Of a DNA stretch of 64,000 nt, positions 12,301-23,100 are shown piece by piece (the stretch's first letter is position 1; each line of letters opens with the position of its first letter). The notes beneath the pieces were generated by a model. That model was given only the letters and a program-made list of their open reading frames with translations, searched no databases and was not told the DNA's origin. The position numbers and the translations under genes were made by a program. The DNA is from Volvox africanus (Eukaryota; Chlorophyta; Chlorophyceae; Chlamydomonadales; Volvocaceae). The DNA lies in NCBI GenBank assembly GCA_030268105.1, contig BSDZ01000003.1, positions 3,968,001-4,032,000 of the forward strand, written 5' to 3'.

Positions 12301-14034
12301 CCGGCTCTGCCGAGGGCTGAGCCTCGTGGCGGAGGGAGCGACGCTGGCGGGACGACACAGACACAGGCAGAGATACAGACACTGATAGAGACGAAGTTGG
12401 CTGAGACGGCGGAGGTGGACAGGGACCCCGCTCCCGCTCCCGCTCCTGCTCCCGCTCCCGCTCCCGCTCCTGCTCCCGCTCCCGCTCCCGCTCCTGCTCC
12501 CGCTTCCGCTCCCGCTCCCGCTCGCGCCCTGCGGATTTTCACCCTAGCCCCGAGTGGTCACCACGGTCACCACGACTCAATCACTGCCATCACAGCTGTG
12601 CAGATGTCGTTTTGGGGCCAACCCGACCAAGCAGGCCGGCAGCAGCACAAGCAGGATGGGGCCCCGGTGTGGCTGCTGTTCAGCGGAGGCCGCGACCAGA
12701 GCGTTCGCTGCTGGCGGCTTGAGGCCTGGCAGCTGCTCGCGTGGGAGTTACAAGCAGTGCGGCGAGGAGCCCAGGACGACATGGCTGACGATGAGGAAGC
12801 CGATGGCAGCGGCACCGGCGTCAAGGCTGTACGGCAGCCTGCCGTGCCCGCCGCACCCCCGGCGGTGCAGCAGCCGCAGCATGAGGAAGCACTGTCCGCA
12901 GCCGGGCCACTGGCGGCGCCAGTCAGTGCCGAGATCCGTGTTGTGAAGGACAGGGAAGCTGATGGGGGCGGCGGTGGCGCCGCCGCTCCAACAGCCGTCA
13001 CCGGAGACGTGCAGTCGACAGCTAAACGCAGTGAGCCCGCTCCTGCACCCCGGGAAGGGTGGGAGGGGGTGAGTCCCGAGCTCCCCCACGGGGCCCCTCT
13101 GCCGCCTGCAGCTGCACCCGCAACCAGTGCGTCCGTCCTCCCTGAGCTGCCTGCCTCGCCACACCCAGCCGTCAACCCGCCGTCACAGCCCCGGCTGATT
13201 GAGCCGAGCCCGGCGAGCCGCGTGCGCAGAGCTCGCCGTCCTCCAGCAGCGGGCTCGCGGCCCCTGATGCCTGACCTCGTCGACCTGGACCAGCCGGGGG
13301 TTGCGGCAGCGGCGCACTCCTTCATTCTGAAACTCGCGGAGGCGATGTATCCATCGCACACTCCCATCGCCTCTGACACTCGCGGTGCGGGCTGTGGGTC
13401 TGTTCCGGTTGCCGTGCCAGTTGGGTTGATGGCAGCAGCGGCCCCTGGGGGTGGCCAGAGCAGGTCAGGGGACACGGCGCTCGACCAGTATCAGGGGGAA
13501 AAGGTGGGGTCCGATGCAGAGGGACAGGCGGAGGTAGGGAGTCCTCATGCTTCCAGCGAGGGCGAAGCGCTGCTGGTCGCGCACCTGCTGAATGACATCG
13601 GGGCGGTGCGGCGGCTGCAGGGGCTGGGGCCTGGAGATCGGGCCACGGTGGGAGGGGCACAGCGGGGGGGGCCAGGAGGGGACTTACCTGCCGAGCTGCG
13701 GTTCGTGACGGCGATGTGGGAGGGGGACGTGGGCAGCGCGCTGGCTCTTGCAGCAGGGACGGAGGGTATGATGAGCGCGGATGTGGTGGCCATGGCGGCG
13801 GCGGCGGGCCGGTCGGTCTGGGAGGCCGCTTCACGGCTATACGCAGCGCACATGGAGACAGTGGGATGCGCCACGGAGGCGGCGCTGGCGCTGGCGGCGG
13901 TTGGGGACATGGCAGCAGCTGCGGGGGTCTTTGAGCGGGCTGGGATGCAGTGGGAGGCACAGCAGGTGCGCTCCGGGGCTCGGGTGTGCGGAGAGGCCGG
14001 GGCTGGTGGGACCGGCGGACCAAAGGCTTCGTAA
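3378..14034 (+). CDS. GEMIN5: Gemin5-like WD40 repeat protein (snRNA-binding subunit of the SMN complex)
   Basis: Ten exons join in phase: 3378-3422, 3595-3710, 4188-4349, 4562-5300, 5792-6083, 6391-7143, 7604-8196, 8603-8636, 9059-10740 and 11347-14034, giving about 2,367 residues. The N-terminus carries LPPSPNW, the extreme N-terminal signature of animal Gemin5; Trp is residue 14 here and in human, where W14 contacts cap/snRNA. WD40 blades follow (CEDGSLRCWDW, AGDAKGGVTLW, SSGEDGQAKVWSF, AVGCGDRTLRTV, AFGCADGTVGIMD, SCGGEGRLLQW, SGGRDQSVRCWRL). Residues near the C-terminus (AMWEGDVGSALALAA, VVAMAAAAGRSVWEAASR) match the start of the TPR-like dimerisation module. Long Pro, Gly, Gln-His and Pro-Ala inserts inflate the protein beyond the 1,508 residues of human Gemin5. 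It stops soon after the TPR-like region begins, so the rest of that region and the C-terminal RNA-binding part are absent, or lie in exons I could not find beyond a possible donor at about 13966. Confidence 0.85.
5380..5475. repeat. GA-rich tandem duplication in Gemin5-like intron 4
   Basis: A purine tract made largely of GAGA. The block beginning with GTGAGAGCAGAGAGAG occurs twice about 55 bp apart, which looks like a local tandem duplication inside the intron 5301-5791. Confidence 0.8.
7199..7212. repeat. two chlorophyte telomere-type units in an intron
   Basis: CCCTAAAACCCTAA is nearly two units of the Chlamydomonas-type telomere repeat (TTTTAGGG on the other strand). It lies in the intron 7144-7603. 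With so few units chance is a real possibility. Confidence 0.4.
8281..8346. repeat. GAG/CAG trinucleotide tract in Gemin5-like intron 7
   Basis: The intron 8197-8602 holds an imperfect CAG/GAG run. It is open in some frames and gives Arg/Gly-rich or Leu-rich shadow ORFs, but it lies between splice sites supported on both sides by WD40 homology, so I read it as intronic. Confidence 0.75.
8815..8876. repeat. GAGGTT hexamer repeat in Gemin5-like intron 8
   Basis: About six tandem copies of GAGGTT grade into GAGGGTGGGGGT units. The tract is strand-asymmetric and G-rich, inside the intron 8637-9058. Confidence 0.85.
11215..11271. repeat. GGGGTGT repeat in Gemin5-like intron 9
   Basis: About seven tandem copies of GGGGTGT/GGGGTGTT on the plus strand, with many G4 tracts and therefore quadruplex potential. 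It lies about 75 bp before the acceptor of the last exon (11347). Confidence 0.85.
11587..11667 (+). repeat. coding CACCAACAG repeat (His-Gln-Gln)
   Basis: A 9-bp unit repeated about nine times inside the last Gemin5-like exon, encoding repeated HQQ. Near-perfect identity of the units suggests recent slippage and likely length variation between strains. Confidence 0.9.
12426..12532 (+). repeat. coding CCCGCT repeat (Pro-Ala)
   Basis: About 18 hexamers of CCCGCT and variants (CCTGCT, CTTCCG) encode an alternating Pro-Ala linker in the last Gemin5-like exon, between two WD40 blades. Confidence 0.9.
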
Positions 14035-15748
14035 AGCGAATGAACAGGTGTACTGCATGTATAGCTGTAGCTTCCCGCAGCGGCTTTTGCTATAATGCTA
14101 ACAGGTGTACTGGTTGGCGAATATGATTTTTTGACGAATGGATTGGCACCCGCTCACCCGCTCACCCGCTCACCCGGTCACATTCTCGGGGAGGACCCGG
14201 GTTAGGGGGTCTCCATCGAACCAGCAGCCTAGCTTCCCTGGAGCCGGATAGAGCTCCCTTGTTGGTGCTGGCCTGGTTAGTGAGTGTTACATGCACTAAC
14301 CCATGGGTCGGTGCCGCTATACCACAGCTCGTGCAGCTGCCGTCCCAATATTACGGTAACGGTTAGGATAACTGTGGCCGGGCCCACAGCACAGCACAGC
14401 ATAGCATGTCAAGGGCTGAGGTTAACGACATCTTTGTCCAGACGGCGCTCACGGTAGCACGGCGAAGGTTTTGGTTGCTTCAAGGAACTCCTCTGACTCT
14501 CTGCTTCCTTAAGCCTACCTCCCTGATCACGCTGTTGTCAGGCCGGTTTGCGTGCCGTACAGGATACCCCAAAACAATTTCCGAAGGAACGGGCAACAGT
14601 GCGCTCCAAACGGATGCATCCTGGCTTGTTTTGCACTACTACTCTTCGGATCACTGCGCGCTGTTGAGAGGTTTCGGTCGGAATGTAGTGGTATGAAATA
14701 TCATGTTACGTACTCAGTCGGGGCTATATGTGTACGGCTGAAGGTCGGATTCATGTGATTCCTCGAGATGCCGCAAGCGTTGCCGCATAAGCTGCGGCAT
14801 TAGCAACGCTGCATATATGGCCGCACAGGACACATACACACCGCACAGGACATGTATGCAGCGTTACAGCCGCAGCTAATACGATAACGCGCAGCCAATA
14901 TGTAATGCTCAGATGCATCGATCTAATGGCTTGTGGCTGAGACCCTCGGGGGCTGATTGGTCGCACAGCGAACGTCACCTGAGGGCGTAGCGCCCTGCGG
15001 GGCCTCGTTGTCCGCACCTGCCGCAACCCTTCAGGAAGGAGGGAGGGATAAGTCGTCAAGGAGCCCGTCTCCGTCCTGGACACACTCAGCCCTGAACCTG
15101 AGGACATAACGCTTTTGCCCATTGCGTTTGCATTTACCACTTCGGCACTTTCCACATGTTAAACGGGTCCCACCAGGTCCCGTTATCACGCCTTTACAAA
15201 TCACGATGCAATAGGCAACGAAATTGCACCTCTAAGGGCAGACATTTTTTAGTTTTATGACTGAAGACGATATGCAGGCCGCTGAATTGAGCTCCTTTTT
15301 TATATAACAGGTATACTTTTTACTGCGCAGGGGTGCTGCGGAGGAAGGCCACAGCACAGGTGCCCAGGAGTTTATTATGATGAGGTTATTGGGATCTTCA
15401 AAAAGGGACATCTTTTTCATTAGAAATGCGAAGATGCAGGGTGCTCCATGACGTCGTTGCTCCTACCTTCTAGCTCGTATTAAGCGGCCGGTTCTTCTAA
15501 CCGCTACCTTAACCGCCACCTTCTACGCATCTGCGGTTCTGCGCATCATGCAGCTTCCTCCACACATCACCAGTTGTACCAAAAATTAGTGCAACAACGT
15601 ATATGAATCGCATGTCATAAGCTTGTTTGTAGTTCGGACGATTCACCGGTACCGCTACGCAATCTTGCAAAGTTAGAATTAATTATCTCATCGGGCTACA
15701 AGGAAAAATATAATAAAAGTGTTATGCAAGAGGTTTGGTTACTTTAAG
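14035..15748. other. intergenic, possible 3' UTR of the Gemin5-like gene
   Basis: No gene recognised. A short CACCCGCT tandem repeat sits at 14150-14180. A TGTAA at about 14901 could be the polyadenylation signal of the upstream gene, implying a long 3' UTR or undetected last exons. I looked for Gemin5 C-terminal helices here and saw none. Reading on the minus strand, about 14215-14265 shows a tRNA-like box B (GGTTCGA) but no full cloverleaf. Confidence 0.45.
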
Positions 15749-18745
15749 ATGACGATCGCTTTTGACAATCCGCAAATTAGGGTCAATTGCAGTGTGAATG
15801 AGGTGACTGAGTCGGCTACGCAGTTGAGCGAGCTCCCAGTGGAACTTATTACTGCAATATTTCGACTCTTGGATGTTGACACTGTTGCAAAATCGGCGTC
15901 GCTGGTCTGTCGAGCTTGGAGTGTTGTCGCACGCGATGCCTGGATGTGCCGGCTGTCGCCCCGACTGCAGGCAAGCATCAATCACACGATGTTGCCGTAA
16001 GCAGTTGAATGATGTCATTCTATTTATCATTCCACCCACGAGTAAAAATCGTGCACCCCTACCTGCATCTCGGCTTCTCAATCGGGCTGTCGACACAAAA
16101 GATACCCGGTGATCAAAACTCAGCAAGTAAAACACACTGTGCTGAATACAACGTGACGTATATAATGTCCGTCGTGTGGTTTCTCGCAGGCGCAGTTGGC
16201 CGAACTTGCAGCGCTGGGGCCGTCCGTCAGCCCCATCCACCTGTACCTAGCACTTTCCGGACGCAACTTTCTCCGAAACCCGGTAAACGAGCTGCTTCCT
16301 ATCGGGCAAGCGGCTGGGACACAGCTGTCTGCCCCTGCCTGCAGATGTTCAAGCGATGTCGCGGGGTTTCCTTACCACTTGCCAAGTTACACTTCATATG
16401 TCCGCTCGTGTGTCCGACGCAGGGCTTTCGTCGCGATGCTAATTCGGTGATTGTGCCGCCGCTGGGCTCCCTGGGAGCAGGCCGGTGGAAGCGCTGGCAG
16501 CGGACGGCCTGGGTGAGTGGATCGGGCCGGGAATGGTGGGCCGGTATGTGATGAATGCTCACCTATCTGCGAAGCGAGAAATGTGGAGCGCATGTCCAAT
16601 CGGGAGCCGTCTTGGAGGCTTCGCCCGCGTTGAGATGCTGGGCCTCGCAGCTCGCACTGGTCCCATCCCCATGCAGTTTGTCCCAATCCTCCTGCCGCTA
16701 TACCCCCCCACTCTTGCGCCAATAAACCGTTTGTTGCTTGCAGGTACTGAACACCTCTGTAGGTAAGGAGGTGTCGTGGGAGCCGGCGCCGCTGGGAATG
16801 ACCGCCGACGGATCATCCCTCGCTCTGGATGCTCCGGAACCCCCACTGCCGTACCCCGGAGATGACCGCCTGGTGTCCTGCATGCGTCGTGCACTGAAGG
16901 GTCTCGTGAAGACCCTCATGCACACTCAGGGGGGCAGCTTCTCACAGCCAGGGGCCAGTGCGGCGGCAGGAGACAGAGGCTTGGAGATGCCGGGGCTGGG
17001 GCCGGGGCCGGGGACTGGACAGCCGCTGCCGCCCGCTGCGACGCGACAGCAGCAGCAGCAGCAAATGGCGGCATTGCAGGGTTGTGATGCGGCGGGGCCT
17101 GATGCGCAACAGACCAGCTGCGGCTCGAGTTGCTTGGCGACACTCGGCACTTGGTCCGAGGTGGCACAGGTAAAGGGGCTTCAACACACAAGTATGCCAT
17201 CGCCACCAGATGTGTTCAGCTCTGACGTTCTTTCCAAAAAGCTAAAACTAAAGACTTTTGTTCCCTAATTTAATACAGCCGGCTTACTACTCTATACTTA
17301 ATATAGTATAGAGTTACAGAAACCGCCAAAGGATGGCGGGAGATGCGCGGGTTGATGTTGCAATAACAATAGCAAAATAGCAATAGCACAGCAGGCGGGT
17401 GGGTGGGTTTGAGTCCGTCTTCTTTTTACCTTCGCGACCCCAGCTTTTGGAACCGTCTGCACCTCGTCCCCCCTTCCGTTATGCCGTATAGCACCTGAGC
17501 GCCTGAAAGGGGCGAGCTGTTGCGCTCAGGGTTGTGCACTGCTGTAATTGAGGCTTATGTCAACCTGGGCTGGAGGGGTGTTTTCCCGACCTGCCCTCCC
17601 TTTTCACCTCCCTCCCTCCCTCCCTCCCTCCCTTGCACCCTCCCTCCCTCCCTTGCGCCCTCCCCACCGCATGTCCAGGTGATCGATCTGGACTGGGAGC
17701 TGCAGCGCCGCGGCCTGACAGCGGCTCAGGCGGCGCACCTGCTGGATGCGGGGCTCAGTTTGACGCTCAGCGTGCATGTGGGGGCCAGGTGCGGGGCCAG
17801 TAACACCGTCCTTTGCGCCACGTCCCTAGGAAACGGCGGAATGCGAGTCAACCTTAGGGACAATGTGCAGTACACTGGTTGACTGCGCCTCAACAGAATC
17901 CAAACTGATTCGCCAACAGTTGCCGCTCTCCCCCGCAACCATATGCGTGTCCTCGCCGGTGTCGTCAAGTCCGTCTACCTATCGTAAAGTCAGTCTCTGT
18001 TTCTGTAGGGCATATACCTGCGACCAAAGCGTTTTCCAAATGTAAATCCATAAGCACCGGCGCATGGGTGGACGCACCAGCTCTACCCTCGTTATCTTAG
18101 CTCACAGAACTCGATTCCCTTCTTAAAGGTTTCGGTATTTGTTTTAAATGTTTTAGCTTTCGATAAATAAATGTTTAGAGTTGCTTGCAAAAGCATATAT
18201 TGACGCAGCGATAGAGGTGGATCCTCCCACGCAGCAACATCAGTAACATCATGCATGACGTTCCCCAGTGGGGTGTCTTCTTGCGTTGGTGTCTACACAC
18301 GTACACATGCACATACACATACACGTACACGTACAGGTACACATACTCATACACATACACATCCACCGCCCCACCACTGATCAGATCTGATACTGCGGCC
18401 GAGTACGGGGTGGCGCTGATGCTGGATGAGAGAGACAGCCGCAATGGCAGCGGCGCTGCTGCAGCGGATGCTATTCCCTCCCTGCAGTCATTCGTCCAGC
18501 GCCCCTCTCGCCACCTGGGCTACAGGGAGCGCGAGTTCGTCGCACCAGGCACCTGGGAGCGCTTTGAGTACGTGCTTGACGCACTGCCGGGGGGCGCCCG
18601 GCGGGCCATTGTCATGCTGCGCGGCCGCCGCTCACCAACCTTCAGCGCCGGCCGCAATATTGGACTGGGAGGCCGGGACGCGCACAGCCCCTCAACCCGT
18701 TTCTGCGGGGCCATATTTTCGTCCGCGCAGCTGGTGTTTGGGTAG
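15749..18745 (+). CDS. F-box protein with FBA (FBXO2/FBXO6-type) domain
   Basis: Substrate adaptor of an SCF ubiquitin ligase; animal relatives bind N-glycans on misfolded glycoproteins. Exons: 15749-15970 (F-box, LSELPVELITAIFRLLDV, then LVCRAWSVVARD), 16190-16282 (YLALSGRNFLRNP, the start of the FBA domain), 16423-16512 or 16345-16512, 16744-17169 (ends CLATLGTWSEVAQ), 17679-17788 (VIDLDWELQRRGL) and 18385-18745. The last holds the jelly-roll end, with SDTAAEYGVALML and FVAPGTWERFEYVL. All phases agree, giving 433 or 459 residues. Intron 1 must use a GC donor (CAG|GCAAGC) to stay in frame; the nearby GTAAGC donor breaks it. Exon 3 is the least certain. The start is the first ATG in frame before the F-box. 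A Gly/Gln-rich insert interrupts the FBA domain in exon 4, so glycan binding is inferred from the fold only. Confidence 0.8.
17607..17665. repeat. CCCT repeat next to a splice acceptor
   Basis: Tandem CCCT units form an unusually long polypyrimidine tract immediately before the acceptor at 17679 of the F-box gene. Confidence 0.85.
18296..18362. repeat. CACATA/CACGTA repeat in the last F-box gene intron
   Basis: An alternating purine-pyrimidine tract built of ACACATAC and ACACGTAC hexamers, just before the acceptor at 18385. Confidence 0.8.
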
Positions 18746-18977
18746 AGCGTGTAGTAGCCCTTCCGTAGTGCATCCCGCTGATGAACCTTTGCCCCTTGAG
18801 CGGGTTGCAAACTGGGCAGCCGTGTGGACGAAGGGGCACCTGGGGGGACTGACGAGCTGGGAAAGGTCCTTCACCCGTATGTAGGTGAGTGGCGCTTGTG
18901 ACGATCGCCAGCATGCGGACGTACAGCTCATCACCCGTCGACATTGTACGACAATAAAGTACAGCTCCTGGATGTTA

Positions 18978-18982
18978 TGTAA
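18978..18982 (+). terminator. putative polyadenylation signal of the F-box gene
   Basis: TGTAA, the chlorophyte poly(A) signal, lies about 235 bp after the stop codon at 18743-18745 and is followed by AT-rich sequence. Confidence 0.5.
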
Positions 18983-20191
18983 TTTTAATTAACATCAGCA
19001 GATTGCTTTCTTTTTTTCACTCTCGGGGCTGCGCGAGGTGAACAACCCTCAACCGCTGTACTAAGGCTAAAAATGCGCGCCGATGCCAGACGTCGGGGTA
19101 ACAAAAAACACAACCCCCAAAACACACGCACAACGCACACACAAGACGCATTCCCGTGTCGTACAGCGGGTCTCGAACAAAGCGGGTCAACCCCCACCAT
19201 CTCCACCATCACCATCAGCACCACCGTGACTTGCATGCTGCGGCGGTGTTTCCTCGCGCGCCCCAATATCCTCATATTATGTAACCGCGCTCGCCGCCGC
19301 GCACCGAAATCATACACAATGCTGGTGGTGGGTGCTGAACCTGGGAAAACCACTGATTTCGGAGAAGTCGGCATGGGAGACTGGATGAGGGTGCCCCGAA
19401 ACACCGGGGAAGGTAGGGACTGCCAGGTTAGTGGCCACGGGTGATGTACCCCCCTATCCTACACACACAATGCAATCCGGGGGGCTGGCACCGCCAACAA
19501 ACCCGGACCAGCAGAACAAACCGCAATTTTGAAAATTTGAACATTTACGATTGTACGACATTCAGGAGTACGTACAAGTCTGTCTGGGCAAAACTGAGGC
19601 CCGGTCCGTCCCCCAATGTTCAAATAATTATTTTTGCAAATATTGAGACATTATGGCCATGTGTGTATTTGTTTATGTAATGAAATGTAACTGAAGTTTA
19701 TAAGCTGCGTGCATTAACACCAACACCGAGAGCTCCATTACGAGAGCTCCTTCATCAACTTAACATCCATCAAGAACGCCAACGGCACCACCACACCTCC
19801 GTACAAACCGCCACAGTCTTGAGGCAAAACATTAGGCAATAGCGGTTGCCATTTGACAGACAACCCGGAGGCGCTCAACCGATTCTCAACCACTCCTCAA
19901 CCACCACCAGCGATGGACTGCTCATCCCTCGTTGGTCGGACCGCCACCAGGCATTGGCACCACGATGTCCAGGTGGGCCCCCTGCCCCTCGAAGGAGACG
20001 CAGCCCTCCAACCGCAATAACTTAGACTGCATCAGCAGTCAGATGGTATAGCGGAACACATCCTTATTGAAGGGCCTAGATGCCTGGGGACAGCACACAA
20101 CATCCCTCCCTCCCTCGGCGTGTGCATGCGTCAGGTGTCAAACCAGCGAGCGACCTGCTGCTGGGTCTGGTGCCCCGGGCCGGTGTCTCAC
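18983..20191. other. intergenic between convergent genes
   Basis: Space between the 3' end of the F-box gene (plus) and that of the aldehyde dehydrogenase (minus). No domain or exon chain seen on either strand. Short AC-rich and CACCAC-rich tracts occur near 19100-19230. Confidence 0.5.
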
Positions 20192-23100
20192 TCAACGCCA
20201 GGCGGGGTTCTCCAGCGGGACGTACACCGCCTTCACCTGAGAGATCACGGCGGCCATAAGGCCCATGAGAACCAATGGGAGGAGGAATTAGGAGGAGAGT
20301 GTGTCCAAGGGTGAGGCGGACTCAGGGTGCCTGATGACAACACATGAACGTGACCTGCCCCCCTCCCCCCCAAACACACACAGAGGCGACTTTCCTCGCA
20401 ACTGCCTCCCCTATTTAGGTCAGATTCGCGAGGGCAGATCCAGGGGGGGCTTTTCCCTCTCCAGTAAGCTGACCCCACTGGGTTGCGAGCTACACAAAAC
20501 ACGATCGTGCCGTGGGGGTGACGACCCCCCCTTTCCCCACCCCTTCTGGGGCAAAATCACCGTACTGAATCAGGAAAGCTTGACACGCACATTCGTCCCC
20601 TAAGCACCCACCAATCATCTAGGTGTCATGTTAAATAAATGTGTTTCCCGCCGGGGAGTCCGCTTCTCACCTGCGTGTAGTTGGACAGCGCGTACTCGCC
20701 CTTCTCGCGCCCAATGCCCGATTCCTTGTAACCACCAAACGGTACGGCACCGTCGTACTGGAATAGCAGGGGTGGCGAGGAGGAGATGGACAAAAGGACA
20801 AGAAAGAGAGGCTCAGGAGCCCTCCAGGGGGGCAGGGAGGAAAGGGGGAGGAGGCCGCGGCCCTGATGGACTGGCTACAGCCACGACTCGACACCGTTGC
20901 TTCCTGTACGGCAGCAAAGCCGCAGCTACCACCTGGTCGCCGTGGTCGTCACGACAACGTCAACGACCCAGGAAGCAGATGGCACAGCGGCAGCAGGAGC
21001 AGATGGAGCTTGGTGCGGCCCAAGTAAGGCATGTCGCCCTTTCCCCTGCCTGGAGCCCCTGTGTTTGTCCGTACACCCTCCCCTTCCCCTTCCCCGCTCC
21101 TCCCCCCTTCTCCCTCCACCCGTTGTCTGGCCTACCAGGTTGTAGCAGTTGACCCAGACGGTGCCGCTCCGCAGGGCCCGAGTCAGAGTGTTGACGGCGT
21201 TGATGTCGCGGGAAAACACGCCGGCAGCCAAACCGTAGTTGGTGTTATTGGCGCGGGCAATTACCTAGGGGGGGTGTGCAGGAGGTTTGGAGAAGTTGAA
21301 AAACACAAATCCTGGTGCAGGAAGGGGGAGTGTGCAGGAAGAGGGGGGTGCAGGAGCATGTGGCGGAGGTGCACTCGGGTTGTGTCAGGTGCCACATCCC
21401 ACATTAAAAGCCGGGGCCGGGGCCGGGGCCGGGGCCGGGGCGTAACGACCCACACCGACCCGACCGAGTGGCCATTGGGCCTACCGGGACAAGGACCGGC
21501 GCGCAGCCGCGTAAGGCCCGGGACCGTTTGGATGGCTCTTTTCCTTACAACGATGCCACGCATGTGCGCATGTGCGTGCATGCATGTGTATGTGTGTGTG
21601 TGAGAGAGAGAGAGAAGAGGGGGGATTGGAACGTGCTGCGTCACATCCGCCGCGGGCCTTATCCCCGGCCCCTCCCCATTCCCCCCTCTCCCCCTTGGCC
21701 TCCCCTCTGTCTCCCCAGCTGACCCACCTCGTCCAGGGTACTCCACTTCATGATGCTCTGCACCGGCCCGAAGATCTCCTCGCGGGCAATCTGCATGTGG
21801 TCGTGCACGTCCGCGAACACCGTGGGCTCAATGTAATAGCCGCGGGCGCCTGCGCGCTTGCCGCCCACCATCAGCCGGGCGCCGTCGCGCTTGCCACTGA
21901 GGACGAGATCAAGCAGAGGGGGGAAAGACGTGCGCTTGGGGCAACTGGGCGGAGGAAGAAGCCAGGAGGCGGCGAGTGACTTTTGAAAGAGATCAAGATT
22001 GCACGCCTTCCCCGTAAACATCCGGCCCACCTGTCAATGTACGACATGACCTTGGCGAACTGCTCGCTATCCACCTGGGGGCCCTGGTCCACGTGACCGA
22101 AGGGGTCACCCACCTTCCTGAGAGGGGAGGGGAGGGGAGGGGGTGAGCGTAACCAAGGATCCTATGGTACGACAAGAGCGATATCTCTCCTCCCATTCTG
22201 TCGGCCAACTTCCATGTCACAGACGTGGACAGGGGTGCAGACAGACAGACAGACAGACCATCCCAACCAGTGGCAGCAGTGGTAGACAGACGAGGATGAA
22301 GATGTACGGGGAATGGGTTACGTGCCGATGAAGTATCACCCCCATCCCCAAACCCCACCCACCCACCCACCTGAGCGCGCTAACCTGCCCCGGCTCAAAT
22401 CCCCATCCGCAATCCGAACCCATGATTGGCTGCCGACCCTCAGAGGCCATCCCTTGGCGCGGCTGACGCACCCGTAACATCACAACCTCTACCAGCACAA
22501 CCTGCTCAGAGGACAAAAGGCCCACCTTGGGGAACCTAAACCCCAGATCCCCCCGAGCCCATGGGCCGACTCCCACCTGTTGGCCGCCGCCTCCGCCGAC
22601 TTGGCCACAAAAGCGTCGTACACCGCCTCGTGTACGAACACTCGCGAGCCAGCGGCACAGCACTGCCCGTTTTCATCCGAGCGAGCAAAACAGAGGGAAG
22701 AGGGGCAAACACGCGGGGGTGAGGGAGAGGGGGGGGATCCGGGGGCAAGTGGGGGTCAGAGATACGCTAAAACTTATTTGCTTCATGTACGGCATGTACT
22801 GATGGTGCATGAGCGTGTAATGTCCCCGCCTGCCCACCCGTCTGAGGGACAGAGCTGCATGGACTGGCCACCAATCGACAGAGGGCCCCCAACCGCTCCC
22901 AACCGAAGTACGGCATCTCGCGATCACACCGGCAGGAGTACCGCCCCGCCCCACCATTGCGGCCCCACCCCGCCCCGCCCCGAAACCACCCCACACCATC
23001 CCACTCATGATGTGGATGCAAATAAACGCATCCACCCTTCTTACTCCCAATAGACGATCCTGCTGCTGCTGTTGCTGCTGCTGCTGCCCCCCCGTCTCAG

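Noticed and set aside
12159..12542. Minus-strand Ala-Gly repeat protein
   Set aside because: Complement of the CCCGCT repeat coding Pro-Ala in the Gemin5-like gene.
14406..14696. Possible extra Gemin5 exon after a CAG at about 14437
   Set aside because: The translated sequence is not helical and shows no Gemin5 similarity.
18251..18384. Tyr/Thr-rich N-terminal extension of the last F-box gene exon
   Set aside because: It is the translation of the intronic CACATA repeat before the acceptor at 18385; the FBA alignment starts right after that acceptor.
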